Positions 7,091 through 15,560 of a stretch of DNA of 20,966 nt are shown here, one piece after another (position 1 is the first letter of the stretch; each line of letters opens with the position of its first letter). Below the pieces are notes generated by a model that was not told where the DNA came from, ran no database searches, and was given only the letters and a program-made list of their open reading frames with translations. A program made the position numbers and the translations under genes. The stretch spans positions 1-20,966 of IMG/VR virus record IMGVR_UViG_3300034073_002354. One strand, 5' to 3'. The stretch is from a virus.

Positions 7091-10000
7091 TACTCCTGCA
7101 CCTCAAACGTGCCGGTCAAAATGTCTGCTGCAACAAGGCTAGCGCCGTTCTCGTCCACAGGAACGTGGATGGCTGAGATGCTGATCAGGCCGTCCTCTTC
7201 AATGGTTAGCTGCTCCACTTGGTAGATCGCTTGGTTGTTTTGCTGGGTCAGCAGCGTAAACAGGCAGCCATGCACATTGTCGTCAAGGACAACGCCTGCA
7301 GATATTGTGATGCTCTGCTCAACAATTTGCCCAAATTCAGGATCGTAAATAAGCGCGGTATAGTCACCATCCTCGATGGAGCTAATTGACACGAGCGTGC
7401 CAGCGTCGGTAATCGCACCATTGTTTTGTGCTGAGTATGTGGTGCTGGTGGTCAGTACGCGTATGTACGAGCCGGGCTCGATGCTCAGGCCATCTGGCAC
7501 AGTTTTAAAGGCGACGCTATGGGTGATGCGGCGACGTGTTGCCAACAGGAATTTTGCCGTGAGTAGAGCCTGAGCGCGATTTGTGCAGAAATCGCTGAGG
7601 TCGATGTTTTGCTGGTTCGAGGTGTCACCGCTTGCGTCTGTCCATGAAACAACGGCAGATCGCGGTGTGGGTAGCTTGTTTTCTAGTGTTTCGCGCCACT
7701 GCACCTGCACTGTGGTGTCGATCCGCTGTGCTGCATCTAGGTAGCTGAGCTGCAGGCTGCCTTCGATGATGTTGCCTGCTGTGAAAATTTGCTCCACCGA
7801 AATTGGTAGTGCTGCGATTTTGCCGTTGCTGTCGTAGGGAAGTGCCGGCATCATGCCGAACCGCCCATTCTTGATGGTGAAATTACAGAGCTGCAATGAA
7901 GCTGCGTCGTACAAGAACGAGCGCAAATTTTCCGATTCTTCGATAACACCGTCAAAGAAGATCTTGTTGGCGTTCAAAAAGCGAGCGGTAATCGTAAGGC
8001 TTGCGGTGTCGATAAGCTCGGCTGGGATGGTGCTACCCAAGCCCTGCTCGGAGTTTTGAAGGAGGTACAGCACCAAGTCAGCGAAGTTATTGCTGGCTCC
8101 GGTTGTATTGTCTAGCAAGCGCGAAACGGCAATACCTTCCGGTACCCACAGTCGCATTTGATCGACGCTGCTTATTTGTCCGCTGCTCTTCATGCTCAAA
8201 GAGACGACAGACATGTTTGTGTATTCAGGCGTCGCATCGTTGGTGACGTACTCGTTGACGTAAACGATCTCGTGCTCGGGGCCGCTTTCGTTGCTTTTGT
8301 TTAGCTCTTCGAAATAGCTGCAGTCAGCGATGCCAGTGCCGATCTCAAACGAGCGTTCTGCTGTGCTCAGGTCGGCGTCCCTTGGGCGCAAGATTTTTTC
8401 TTCAACTTGAGTAACAGAAAAGGTAAGCGTGACCGAGGTGTAGCCGTTTGCCTTTGCGAACGGGTTTGTGATGCTATTTAAGCCGTTTACCTGTAAGTCA
8501 GCTTTTGTACCAATAGGCCAGCTTCCTACGTAATTCAAAACTGTGTACGAGATCTCTTGCCAAGTCCAGCGGCGGATGCTGTCTTTATCCTTGTCTTTAT
8601 TTTTTACCGATGTGGCTTTTACCCTGAACTCCAGTGTGTGCTCGGGCTTGCCAGATTTTGAGACTGTGATTCGCTGGCTTTGAGTTGTGCCTTGATAGCG
8701 CTCGTCTGTTGCTGCGCCAAAGATGTGCGTCAGCCATGCGTCTACTACAGCTCGATTGTTACCTTGATTGACGCGCGTCTCGCTAACCGCGATAGCTGTG
8801 GGACTATAGGTGGTTGGCAGAACAGTGGGGACATTATTTGCGTCGCTCTTGTCGGTTAAAAGTTGAGGGGAGTTGGTTAAGTCGCTGATATTTACAACTA
8901 TGCCATTGGTCTGCAAACTAAAAAAGCCGTAATCGGTCTCAAACAGGCTCCAGCCCAATACGCGCTCTTCGTCAGCCTTAAGACGCCATGCGGAGGCATC
9001 GGCGTAGTTGTGGTAAATATCAGCGCCTGTTTTCGGGATAAATTTGTACTCGTAGTACTTAGTATCGCTAGCTTTGATGCGAATGTAATTGTGCAGGTCA
9101 ACGGGGCTGCGACCCACCACACACAAAAGTTGCGGAATTACATCCCACTCAAGTGTTATCAAACCAGTGGGTACTGGGCGCACTGCGATCTGAAAGAAGC
9201 TGGCGCGGTTGAAATAGCGCGTTTGGCGCGGAGTTGTAACCGTGACGCTCTTTTTGTCAAAACGGAAGAGCTTGGCTGGGGTGGGAATGGTGCTGAAATT
9301 GCACAAGCCTTCGGCGCGGTTCCAAACTTGAGATCGAATGCCTAGTTCGATGACTTGCGCTTCACGCCTAACTGGGCGGATCGAGGAGGCGTAGTAGCGA
9401 CACAGCGGCCAATGATTGATGTCGCAGTGGATCGTTTCATCGAATGTGCTGCCCTCGTAGCCAGCCAGCGCTTTGCCGACAGCTCGTTCACCAGCAATAC
9501 CGATGCGGTCGTCACCGAGGACTTCTACGCACTCCATGTCAACCACGAGGCGGCTGACGACGTTATCAATACCTTCGTTTTTGGTGACGCGCCACACGGT
9601 CGCACCAATAATCCACTCGGTGCCGACGCTCAACAGGTCCGATGCGTTTTCGCGCCAAGTTTTAGATGAGTCTTTGAGGTCTTTGACTGTGGTTTCTGTT
9701 TTGTACCCGTTGTAAGTGAAGTCGCTGTTTAGCTCCACCCAGTCTTGGCGGTAAAGCGTGAACTTGATCACATCGCCCTTTTGGGTGTTTACAACTGCTT
9801 TGCTGTTGTACTCGGTGGCGAGAGAACTGTTGACTGGGCGGTGGTGCGTAAGACCCATTGTGCGGGAGTAGGCGCGCCCCACGCCGGGCTGCCCGGCGCG
9901 AGCGTCAGCACTCTCCCTGTCGTCCGGAATTTGATCGGCGAGGCTGCCGGCAATTTTGCGGCGGCGAGCGCGAATCTCTTTCTTGGTTTCGTCGCCGTTT

Positions 10001-10965
10001 TCGCCCTCGAAACTGATGCTCGGGGCGCTGATGATTTCCCAGTTGTAGCGATACGCAGTGCCGTTGTGGATGGGCGTGGCAGTACCAAACTGCACCTGCG
10101 ACTGGGGCGAGTGCGCCATTGACGCCGAGTCGTCAACGTCCTGCTCGATGCCTGGAGCAGTAAATACAAAAGGGCGACCGGATGTGCCGGAGTCGCGTGC
10201 GCCTTGGGTGCCACCGATCAAATTGCGGACACTGGCAGGGTTGTTTTTGCCGGCCTGTGAAGACCAGAACAGCGCGTATTCGTTGAGGTTTAGGTTGTTA
10301 AGTGCAAAGGTACCAAGGCGGACACCGGCAATTTTTGGCGTCGCTAGTCCGTACTGACCGGCAACGTAGATGCCCTCAAATGCGCGGTAGGTCCCGTAGG
10401 AGTAGACGCGGCTCCAAACAAGTGCGGGCGTCAGTGTCAGGCCGCCTGTATCTACACCATCAGCGCCAATATCGACCTTGCCGAAAGGGATCGGAATGAC
10501 TTGACCGTACTCGGCAAGAGACGCGATATTGTCAAACGATGAAGTCTGATTGAAGCGACTGGGACCAATCTGGTTGCGCAGCTCGCGCTGCTTGACGCGC
10601 TTATCGGAAACAGCCGGGGGCTTGGGTGCCAGCAACATGCTGGCGGCAGTTAAGGCAATACCAATAGCAAGGTTGGTAAGAATAATTGTTGTTGCTGACT
10701 TTGCTGCAGTTTGTGCAGCTAAATATCCCGCAGCTACCAAAGGTGCTGCTGCATAAATTTCCGGGATATGCTCGTATTCGGCGGGGCGGACGCCTGCATA
10801 TTGCGTCGCATAACGTACAAACTTTTTATACTCTTCCTCGCTGCATCCCAGCGCTTCGATCAGCGCGACTTCATACGGTAGGAGCGGCGGATCGTAAGCT
10901 TGTCCGCCGGTTTCCAGTCCACTGCGGAGATCAAGGGGTTTATGAAGAGGATACCGTTCTGCCAT
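7090..10965 (-). CDS. Tail-tip protein, gpJ-like with a gpI-like hydrophobic N-terminus
   Basis: 1291 aa, ATG at 10963-10965; lambda gpJ is 1132 aa. Residues 1-65 are charged (RYPLHKPLDLRSGLETGGQA, CSEEEYKKFVRYATQYAGVR). Residues about 68-117 are hydrophobic (YAAAPLVAAGYLAAQTAAK, TNLAIGIALTAASMLLAPKP). They are followed by FNQTSSFDNIASLAEYGQVI-PIPFGK, the motif seen in gpI-like proteins and the start of some gpJ homologues. The rest is a long beta-rich chain, as in tail hubs and central fibres, ending with EEDGLISISAIHVPVDENGA. It would close the tail tube and contribute to host recognition and DNA passage. The first 106 nt overlap the NlpC-like gene in another frame; the charged N-terminus looks genuine, so I keep this start. 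Confidence 0.85.
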   Translation of the reverse strand: MAERYPLHKPLDLRSGLETGGQAYDPPLLPYEVALIEALGCSEEEYKKFVRYATQYAGVRPAEYEHIPEIYAAAPLVAAGYLAAQTAAKSATTIILTNLAIGIALTAASMLLAPKPPAVSDKRVKQRELRNQIGPSRFNQTSSFDNIASLAEYGQVIPIPFGKVDIGADGVDTGGLTLTPALVWSRVYSYGTYRAFEGIYVAGQYGLATPKIAGVRLGTFALNNLNLNEYALFWSSQAGKNNPASVRNLIGGTQGARDSGTSGRPFVFTAPGIEQDVDDSASMAHSPQSQVQFGTATPIHNGTAYRYNWEIISAPSISFEGENGDETKKEIRARRRKIAGSLADQIPDDRESADARAGQPGVGRAYSRTMGLTHHRPVNSSLATEYNSKAVVNTQKGDVIKFTLYRQDWVELNSDFTYNGYKTETTVKDLKDSSKTWRENASDLLSVGTEWIIGATVWRVTKNEGIDNVVSRLVVDMECVEVLGDDRIGIAGERAVGKALAGYEGSTFDETIHCDINHWPLCRYYASSIRPVRREAQVIELGIRSQVWNRAEGLCNFSTIPTPAKLFRFDKKSVTVTTPRQTRYFNRASFFQIAVRPVPTGLITLEWDVIPQLLCVVGRSPVDLHNYIRIKASDTKYYEYKFIPKTGADIYHNYADASAWRLKADEERVLGWSLFETDYGFFSLQTNGIVVNISDLTNSPQLLTDKSDANNVPTVLPTTYSPTAIAVSETRVNQGNNRAVVDAWLTHIFGAATDERYQGTTQSQRITVSKSGKPEHTLEFRVKATSVKNKDKDKDSIRRWTWQEISYTVLNYVGSWPIGTKADLQVNGLNSITNPFAKANGYTSVTLTFSVTQVEEKILRPRDADLSTAERSFEIGTGIADCSYFEELNKSNESGPEHEIVYVNEYVTNDATPEYTNMSVVSLSMKSSGQISSVDQMRLWVPEGIAVSRLLDNTTGASNNFADLVLYLLQNSEQGLGSTIPAELIDTASLTITARFLNANKIFFDGVIEESENLRSFLYDAASLQLCNFTIKNGRFGMMPALPYDSNGKIAALPISVEQIFTAGNIIEGSLQLSYLDAAQRIDTTVQVQWRETLENKLPTPRSAVVSWTDASGDTSNQQNIDLSDFCTNRAQALLTAKFLLATRRRITHSVAFKTVPDGLSIEPGSYIRVLTTSTTYSAQNNGAITDAGTLVSISSIEDGDYTALIYDPEFGQIVEQSITISAGVVLDDNVHGCLFTLLTQQNNQAIYQVEQLTIEEDGLISISAIHVPVDENGASLVAADILTGTFEVQE

Positions 10966-11204
10966 GCAACCCCAAATGCCAGCGGACTGGCGGCCAACAA
11001 CGTGATGTCACCATCGTAAGCCGGCCAGTCAATGCGATTGCAGAAGCGTTCCAGCTCTCGCAAGACTTGCCGTGGCGTCATGGCATACCAGTCGGTATTG
11101 ACCGCTGGTGGATTCATGTCCATTTCGCCTAAGGCGTCGAGGACAAGGTTGATGCAATCGTTTTCGCCGTAGGTGTAGGGGCGACCAATCAGGTGCTCAC
11201 ACAC
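10860..11204 (-). CDS. NlpC/P60-like tail assembly protein (gpK position), probably inactive
   Basis: 114 aa, GTG start at 11202-11204, overlapping the previous gene by 8 nt. HLIGRPYTYGENDCINLVLD matches the catalytic-Cys block of NlpC/P60 (C40) proteins encoded at the lambda K position, with Cys17 as the candidate nucleophile. The later block where a catalytic His is expected reads FGVAWQNGILFINPLISAVD and has no His; the only His in the protein is residue 4. The protein is shorter than typical active members. It may be a structural or vestigial relative of the tail-associated peptidoglycan hydrolase. No convincing Shine-Dalgarno precedes the GTG, so translation is probably coupled to the upstream gene. 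Its C-terminal 35 codons overlap the tail-tip gene. Confidence 0.65.
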   Translation of the reverse strand: MCEHLIGRPYTYGENDCINLVLDALGEMDMNPPAVNTDWYAMTPRQVLRELERFCNRIDWPAYDGDITLLAASPLAFGVAWQNGILFINPLISAVDWKPADKLTIRRSYRMKSR

Positions 11205-11652
11205 GTACAGAACTGGTAAAGGGGATGTTGCCGATTGTGCGGCGCGTCAACCGGCGGGCTGGTACGTTTGCATCAACGGCATCCAGCACGCTATTCAGCG
11301 AAACTTGGATGCTGGTTTCATCCCAGCCGCCGGCAGAGCAGACACCCCAATAGCTGTACAGAACGCGGGCGATACTGGCTTCTGACCACAAAACTGTGGT
11401 CACTTTGCCGACCCACAAACCTTGGATTGCTTCGGCGGTCCAGTTGCGCGTGATGTCGGTGTTGCCGAATTGCAAGGTGGCATCTAGGTTGTCGCCCTTG
11501 AGCGTTGCAACCGCACCACCAAATCCGAAAGGTAGGTATAGATAGTTGCGATTGTTGTGCGTAATCTGTTCGTTGATGCGAAAGTTTTGGAAGCTGAAGC
11601 GGGTTTGATTGGTTGGGCCTACCTCGAACAAGTGGCCGTAGTTGAATTCCAT
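11197..11652 (-). CDS. Minor tail protein at the lambda gpM/gpL position
   Basis: 151 aa, ATG at 11650-11652, overlapping the tape measure TGA by one base; a GGGAGG lies 13 bases upstream, rather far for a ribosome binding site. Sequence includes MEFNYGHLFEVGPTNQTRFS, NYLYLPFGFGGAVATLKGDN and LDATLQFGN, then VLYSYWGVCSAGGWDE and the ending TIGNIPFTSSVRV. It is beta-rich and soluble. It lies between the tape measure protein and the NlpC-like protein, where lambda encodes gpM and gpL, and so probably belongs to the tail-tip complex. Unlike gpL it has a single Cys, so no iron-sulphur site as in lambda gpL is expected. I do not recognise a precise family. Confidence 0.6.
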   Translation of the reverse strand: MEFNYGHLFEVGPTNQTRFSFQNFRINEQITHNNRNYLYLPFGFGGAVATLKGDNLDATLQFGNTDITRNWTAEAIQGLWVGKVTTVLWSEASIARVLYSYWGVCSAGGWDETSIQVSLNSVLDAVDANVPARRLTRRTIGNIPFTSSVRV

Positions 11653-14600
11653 CAGATTCCGAGCCTCCCGCGAGCAGCAGCGCTGTTAGTCAGGGTTCGC
11701 ATGGCGCGGCGTTCGCCTTGGATAGCGCCTTGTTGGGCGGCTTGTGCCATGCCGGCTCGGAACTGGTCAGCCGTAACGTACTCGACATTGTTAATGCGCT
11801 CCACGCTGTAGCGAACGTCGATGGGCTCCATCGTGGCCATGCCATTAGCAGCAGCCTCAGTAGTCGCGCCACCGCCAGCAGGACCACCGACCGCACCCGG
11901 GGAGCGACGGTAACGACCCATTGCGCCATCTAGCTTGGCAGCGACGCCAAGCTTTCCATCGGCACCACGCTTAAGCGGCATGATCGCCTCAGGGCCAGCC
12001 TCGCCCATAAGGCCGTTCTGCATCTCACCACCCTTGGCGTATTTGAAGAAGGTGGGGCGAGTGACGATGCCACCCATGGCGAATGGCTGGATGCCATTTT
12101 CCGCGTAAACATTACCTTTTGCGTTCAAAGCTGGCATTGAGAACGCCGCTGGATTAAAGCCAGCCTGTCCGCCGCCGAAAATGCCGCTGTAATTTGGAGC
12201 GCTTCCTCCGCTGAATGGGCTGGTGCTGATGCCTAGCGCTTTCATAATGCTTCCGTAAATAATCATTGCAAGCTGTTGAGCAATGATTTGTTGCGCCATT
12301 TGCAGGAAACTTTCGCCGATAGAACGCATCATGTCCGCTAATGCTTGTCTTGCGGATGTTGCGCCAGAAATCGTTTCGGCAAATGCATTAGCAAACGATT
12401 CGCCGATTGTTCTTGCGCCACTTGCTACTTGATTTTCAATGGAAACAAGCTCTTGCAAATCTGCTTTCATTTCCGCAAACGTTTCCATTGCAGGTGTCGC
12501 AAATTCACTTGGCGTATATCCAACATCAGCGCCAAAGCCTCCGCCGGCTGCACCAAAATCAAATGCAGCAATACCAGCTCGACGACCCATGGTCTGCATT
12601 TCTTGCGTCAGCCCCATGCTTTCAAGGATTTTGCGCTGCAATTCAAGCTCAGCAGTCATGTTCTGCTCAGTCTCAAGCTGAAGCTGCTTGTACTCAAGCT
12701 TGTTTTGAGCAATTTTTTCAGCGATACGCTCAACATCAAGCCCCTGCTGCAGCCCTTGAATACGCAAATCATCAAGCGCCGCGTTTTCCTCATTAATTGC
12801 GCTTTGCTTTACATCTGTCTGAAGCTGACGCTCTTTTAGTCGCAACGCATCAAGTTCTATTCGACTTGCGCCAGATGCGATCATTTCCCTTCTCTGGCGT
12901 TCAATTGTCGTTAATTCTTCAACAAGCAATGTCTTTAGCGACATATCTTGAATGCGTGCAAGATCTCTAAATGTCTCTTCGTATTGACGTTGCCGCTCCC
13001 GAGCAAGCTTCTCCGCTTCACGCGTTGCTTTTTCAGAATCTTTAGCGCCGGCGTCTCCACTATCAATGCCCGCTGCTCCACCTCCTCCAAACTGAGAAGG
13101 CTTAAATTCAGGAAACAGATCTTCAATTTTATATTTACCGCCACCAGGCTGACCTGTAATGCCAAACATTCGAGCAACCTGCCCGCCAAGCATATTTGCC
13201 AAAGCAACGCCGGGATTCGCTTGCATGAATTGATAAATGCGCTGCAGCGTGCGACCAAAAGCTCCTACCAACCTGGAAAGAACGCCGGTAATTGCCGCGC
13301 CAGCATTAACCCAGTCAGTAACAAATTGCTTAATTTGCCTGCTGTTCTCGTTGACCCAGTTAATCATATTTGTAAGAAAATCTTGCAGGCCAGAACCAGT
13401 TCTTTGGAAGAATCCTCCGAAGTTCTCAGATGCATTGTCAAGTGCAATTTGCAGCCGTACTCCAGCTTTTTCTGGACCTTCTGCGATCAGTTGAGCGATA
13501 TCGTCGTATTCTTCAAGCTGTCCTCTCATGAATTTAACAAAGTCGGCAATTGTGACCTCACCGTTTTCAAATGCCTTTGAAAGCTCTGGAAGCGTCCGTC
13601 CAGTTGCGGCGGCAAATTTTGCTACAGCGCCAGGCAGTCGTTCGCCAATTTGCCCCGACATCTCCTCAGCACTCACCTTACCTTTGGATAGTACCTGTGT
13701 GGTTGCACGAATCAATGCATCAAGATCTTGTTGCGACTTACCAAACGCCACGCCTGAAGCAATCACGCCACGATAAATAGCCTCTGTTTCAGCAAAAGTT
13801 AAATTATTTGCCCTGGCTGCAACAGCAATCTGAGCCAAGCCTTCGATTGAAGGTTTCAGCGCGACTGCATAATCAGAGCTGACAGAGCGCGCAAGCTGCA
13901 GCAATTGATTATATTCTTGCTGACTACTTGCTGCCTGAGCAAGTGTGGTTTTTGCAAGATTTAATTCAGCCGTATACTGCGCAACTGCGCCTGCCTGCTG
14001 GCGCAGCATACCAATTTGAGCGCCAGCAGCCGCACCGGCAAATGCACCACCTACAGTACCAAGACCTGGCACTGCAGATCCAAGAATTGCACCACCAACG
14101 CCGCCAAGAAGACCTTCAACACCACCAAAAATACCGCCAGAAATAACAGCGCCAGCAGCCTGAACTGCCTGTCCAGCAGTCAGGCCTCTACGTCTTTTTC
14201 TGTCACGGGCTTCAAGCTGCCTATCGAAAGCCGCAAGTTCATCACGGAATCCTTTGTCGCGAACTCGACCTTCAAGATCAAGACCTTCTAGCAGCTTGTC
14301 AATATGAATTTGATCGTATTTAGATTGAATTTCAACTCGACGAACGCGCGCTTCTTCGTAAATGCGATTTACATCATCAAGTGAGCGCTGTATTGACTCC
14401 TGAGCACGACGACCAGCTTCCGGAAAAGGCTGAGGTCCGATAGGTGTCGAATACGCGCTTTCTTCAACGCGAATACGGCCAGGCGTGCGGGCTCCGCTCA
14501 TAATCATGGCGCCAGTAGCCGGGTCGCGATACCCACCAACGCCAGGGGCCATTGGACCCTGCGTCCTGTAATACTCCTGAATACCAGCCAGCTTTTCTGA

Positions 14601-15560
14601 GCGACGCTCGACTCCTGCTTGTGCAATATCAAGCTTTCGGAATGCTTCAGCAGTACCGGTCAACTCACTGCGAAGTTCACGCTGAATATCAGCCATTCGA
14701 TTGGCAACATCCACGTAACGCCCACTACCGCGCTCAACGTTCGCCAGTTCGGCCGTAAGCTCTGAAAGCTGCTGTTCAAGTGCTGCTGTCGTATTAGGTA
14801 GGTCAGGTAAGCGACTCGGGCTTGCATAACCACCAGTAAAAGTTGGATTTTGATAAGCTTGAAATCCAGCAATCACCTCAGCTCGCCCCGTGCGACCAGC
14901 CTGGGTAATTGTCATTAAGCGAATTCGTTCAAGCGTTTCAAGATATTTTTCAGAATCAAAGCGAAGTCCGGCCATGCCGCGACGAAGCGCAGCAATTTGA
15001 CCGGAAAGCTTTTCTGGTGTGGCGCCAAAACCTTGGTTAAGTGCGCGACTGAATTCCTGAGCCTCGGAAGACAAGCCAGTCAGCTTGCCGCGCGCATTAT
15101 CAATATCTTTACCGAGCTGAGCAAAAGCAGACGATCCCGGTCTGGTTTGTTGCTGAAGCTCCTTTAATGCGGTGATTTGACGCTGAAATGCCTCAGCGCT
15201 TTGCTTAGACGAAGCAGAGGAGCGAAGAATAGCTTCTCGTTGACTATCAATTGCAGCAGTTGAACCTTTTAGTTCTGTTTCAAGCTGGGCAATGCTATTT
15301 ACAAGTCGGCTATAAGTTGCACTACCAATTTCAGCCTGTCCACGTAAGCCCTTAAAAGCTTCAAGCTGACCACGAATAAGCTGCTCAGTCCGTCCGCTCG
15401 CTTCACCAAACTCAATAATGCTGCGACGTGCTTTTTCGATCGTCGCATTATTAGGCCCAATGGCTTTTTCAAGTTCGCGAAAAGAGCTTTTCAGCTTGTC
15501 AAGGCCCTCGGCACCTTGAATACCAAGCTTGACCAGAATTTCGCTTACCTGCTTAGCCAT
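11652..15560 (-). CDS. Tape measure protein
   Basis: 1302 aa, ATG at 15558-15560 preceded by AAGGACAAGG, overlapping the T frame by 8 nt. Residues 1-450 are mostly Gln/Glu/Lys-rich helices (coiled coil). Residues about 458-517 are a Gly/Ala-rich hydrophobic stretch (GGIFGGVEGLLGGVGGAILG, AFAGAAAGAQIGML) likely to insert in a membrane during DNA entry. Residues about 624-663 carry the conserved tape-measure block SAEEMSGQIGERLPGAVAKF. Residues about 860-1010 are again helical. The C-terminus has ARQALADMMRSIGESFLQMA and the lambda-like GGIVTRPTFFKYAKGG and LMGEAGPEAIMPLKRG. No lysozyme or peptidase motif is evident. It sets tail length during assembly and is expelled ahead of the DNA. Confidence 0.95.
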   Translation of the reverse strand: MAKQVSEILVKLGIQGAEGLDKLKSSFRELEKAIGPNNATIEKARRSIIEFGEASGRTEQLIRGQLEAFKGLRGQAEIGSATYSRLVNSIAQLETELKGSTAAIDSQREAILRSSASSKQSAEAFQRQITALKELQQQTRPGSSAFAQLGKDIDNARGKLTGLSSEAQEFSRALNQGFGATPEKLSGQIAALRRGMAGLRFDSEKYLETLERIRLMTITQAGRTGRAEVIAGFQAYQNPTFTGGYASPSRLPDLPNTTAALEQQLSELTAELANVERGSGRYVDVANRMADIQRELRSELTGTAEAFRKLDIAQAGVERRSEKLAGIQEYYRTQGPMAPGVGGYRDPATGAMIMSGARTPGRIRVEESAYSTPIGPQPFPEAGRRAQESIQRSLDDVNRIYEEARVRRVEIQSKYDQIHIDKLLEGLDLEGRVRDKGFRDELAAFDRQLEARDRKRRRGLTAGQAVQAAGAVISGGIFGGVEGLLGGVGGAILGSAVPGLGTVGGAFAGAAAGAQIGMLRQQAGAVAQYTAELNLAKTTLAQAASSQQEYNQLLQLARSVSSDYAVALKPSIEGLAQIAVAARANNLTFAETEAIYRGVIASGVAFGKSQQDLDALIRATTQVLSKGKVSAEEMSGQIGERLPGAVAKFAAATGRTLPELSKAFENGEVTIADFVKFMRGQLEEYDDIAQLIAEGPEKAGVRLQIALDNASENFGGFFQRTGSGLQDFLTNMINWVNENSRQIKQFVTDWVNAGAAITGVLSRLVGAFGRTLQRIYQFMQANPGVALANMLGGQVARMFGITGQPGGGKYKIEDLFPEFKPSQFGGGGAAGIDSGDAGAKDSEKATREAEKLARERQRQYEETFRDLARIQDMSLKTLLVEELTTIERQRREMIASGASRIELDALRLKERQLQTDVKQSAINEENAALDDLRIQGLQQGLDVERIAEKIAQNKLEYKQLQLETEQNMTAELELQRKILESMGLTQEMQTMGRRAGIAAFDFGAAGGGFGADVGYTPSEFATPAMETFAEMKADLQELVSIENQVASGARTIGESFANAFAETISGATSARQALADMMRSIGESFLQMAQQIIAQQLAMIIYGSIMKALGISTSPFSGGSAPNYSGIFGGGQAGFNPAAFSMPALNAKGNVYAENGIQPFAMGGIVTRPTFFKYAKGGEMQNGLMGEAGPEAIMPLKRGADGKLGVAAKLDGAMGRYRRSPGAVGGPAGGGATTEAAANGMATMEPIDVRYSVERINNVEYVTADQFRAGMAQAAQQGAIQGERRAMRTLTNSAAARGRLGI

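Noticed and set aside
9789-10214. Minus-strand 141-aa ORF inside the tail-tip gene
   Set aside because: Arg/Thr/Ala-rich out-of-frame sequence within a strongly supported gene; a shadow.
12345-12839. Plus-strand ORFs (164 and 129 aa) opposite the tape measure gene
   Set aside because: Cys-, Leu- and Gln-rich low-quality sequence arising from the antisense of helical coding sequence; no ribosome binding site or homology seen.
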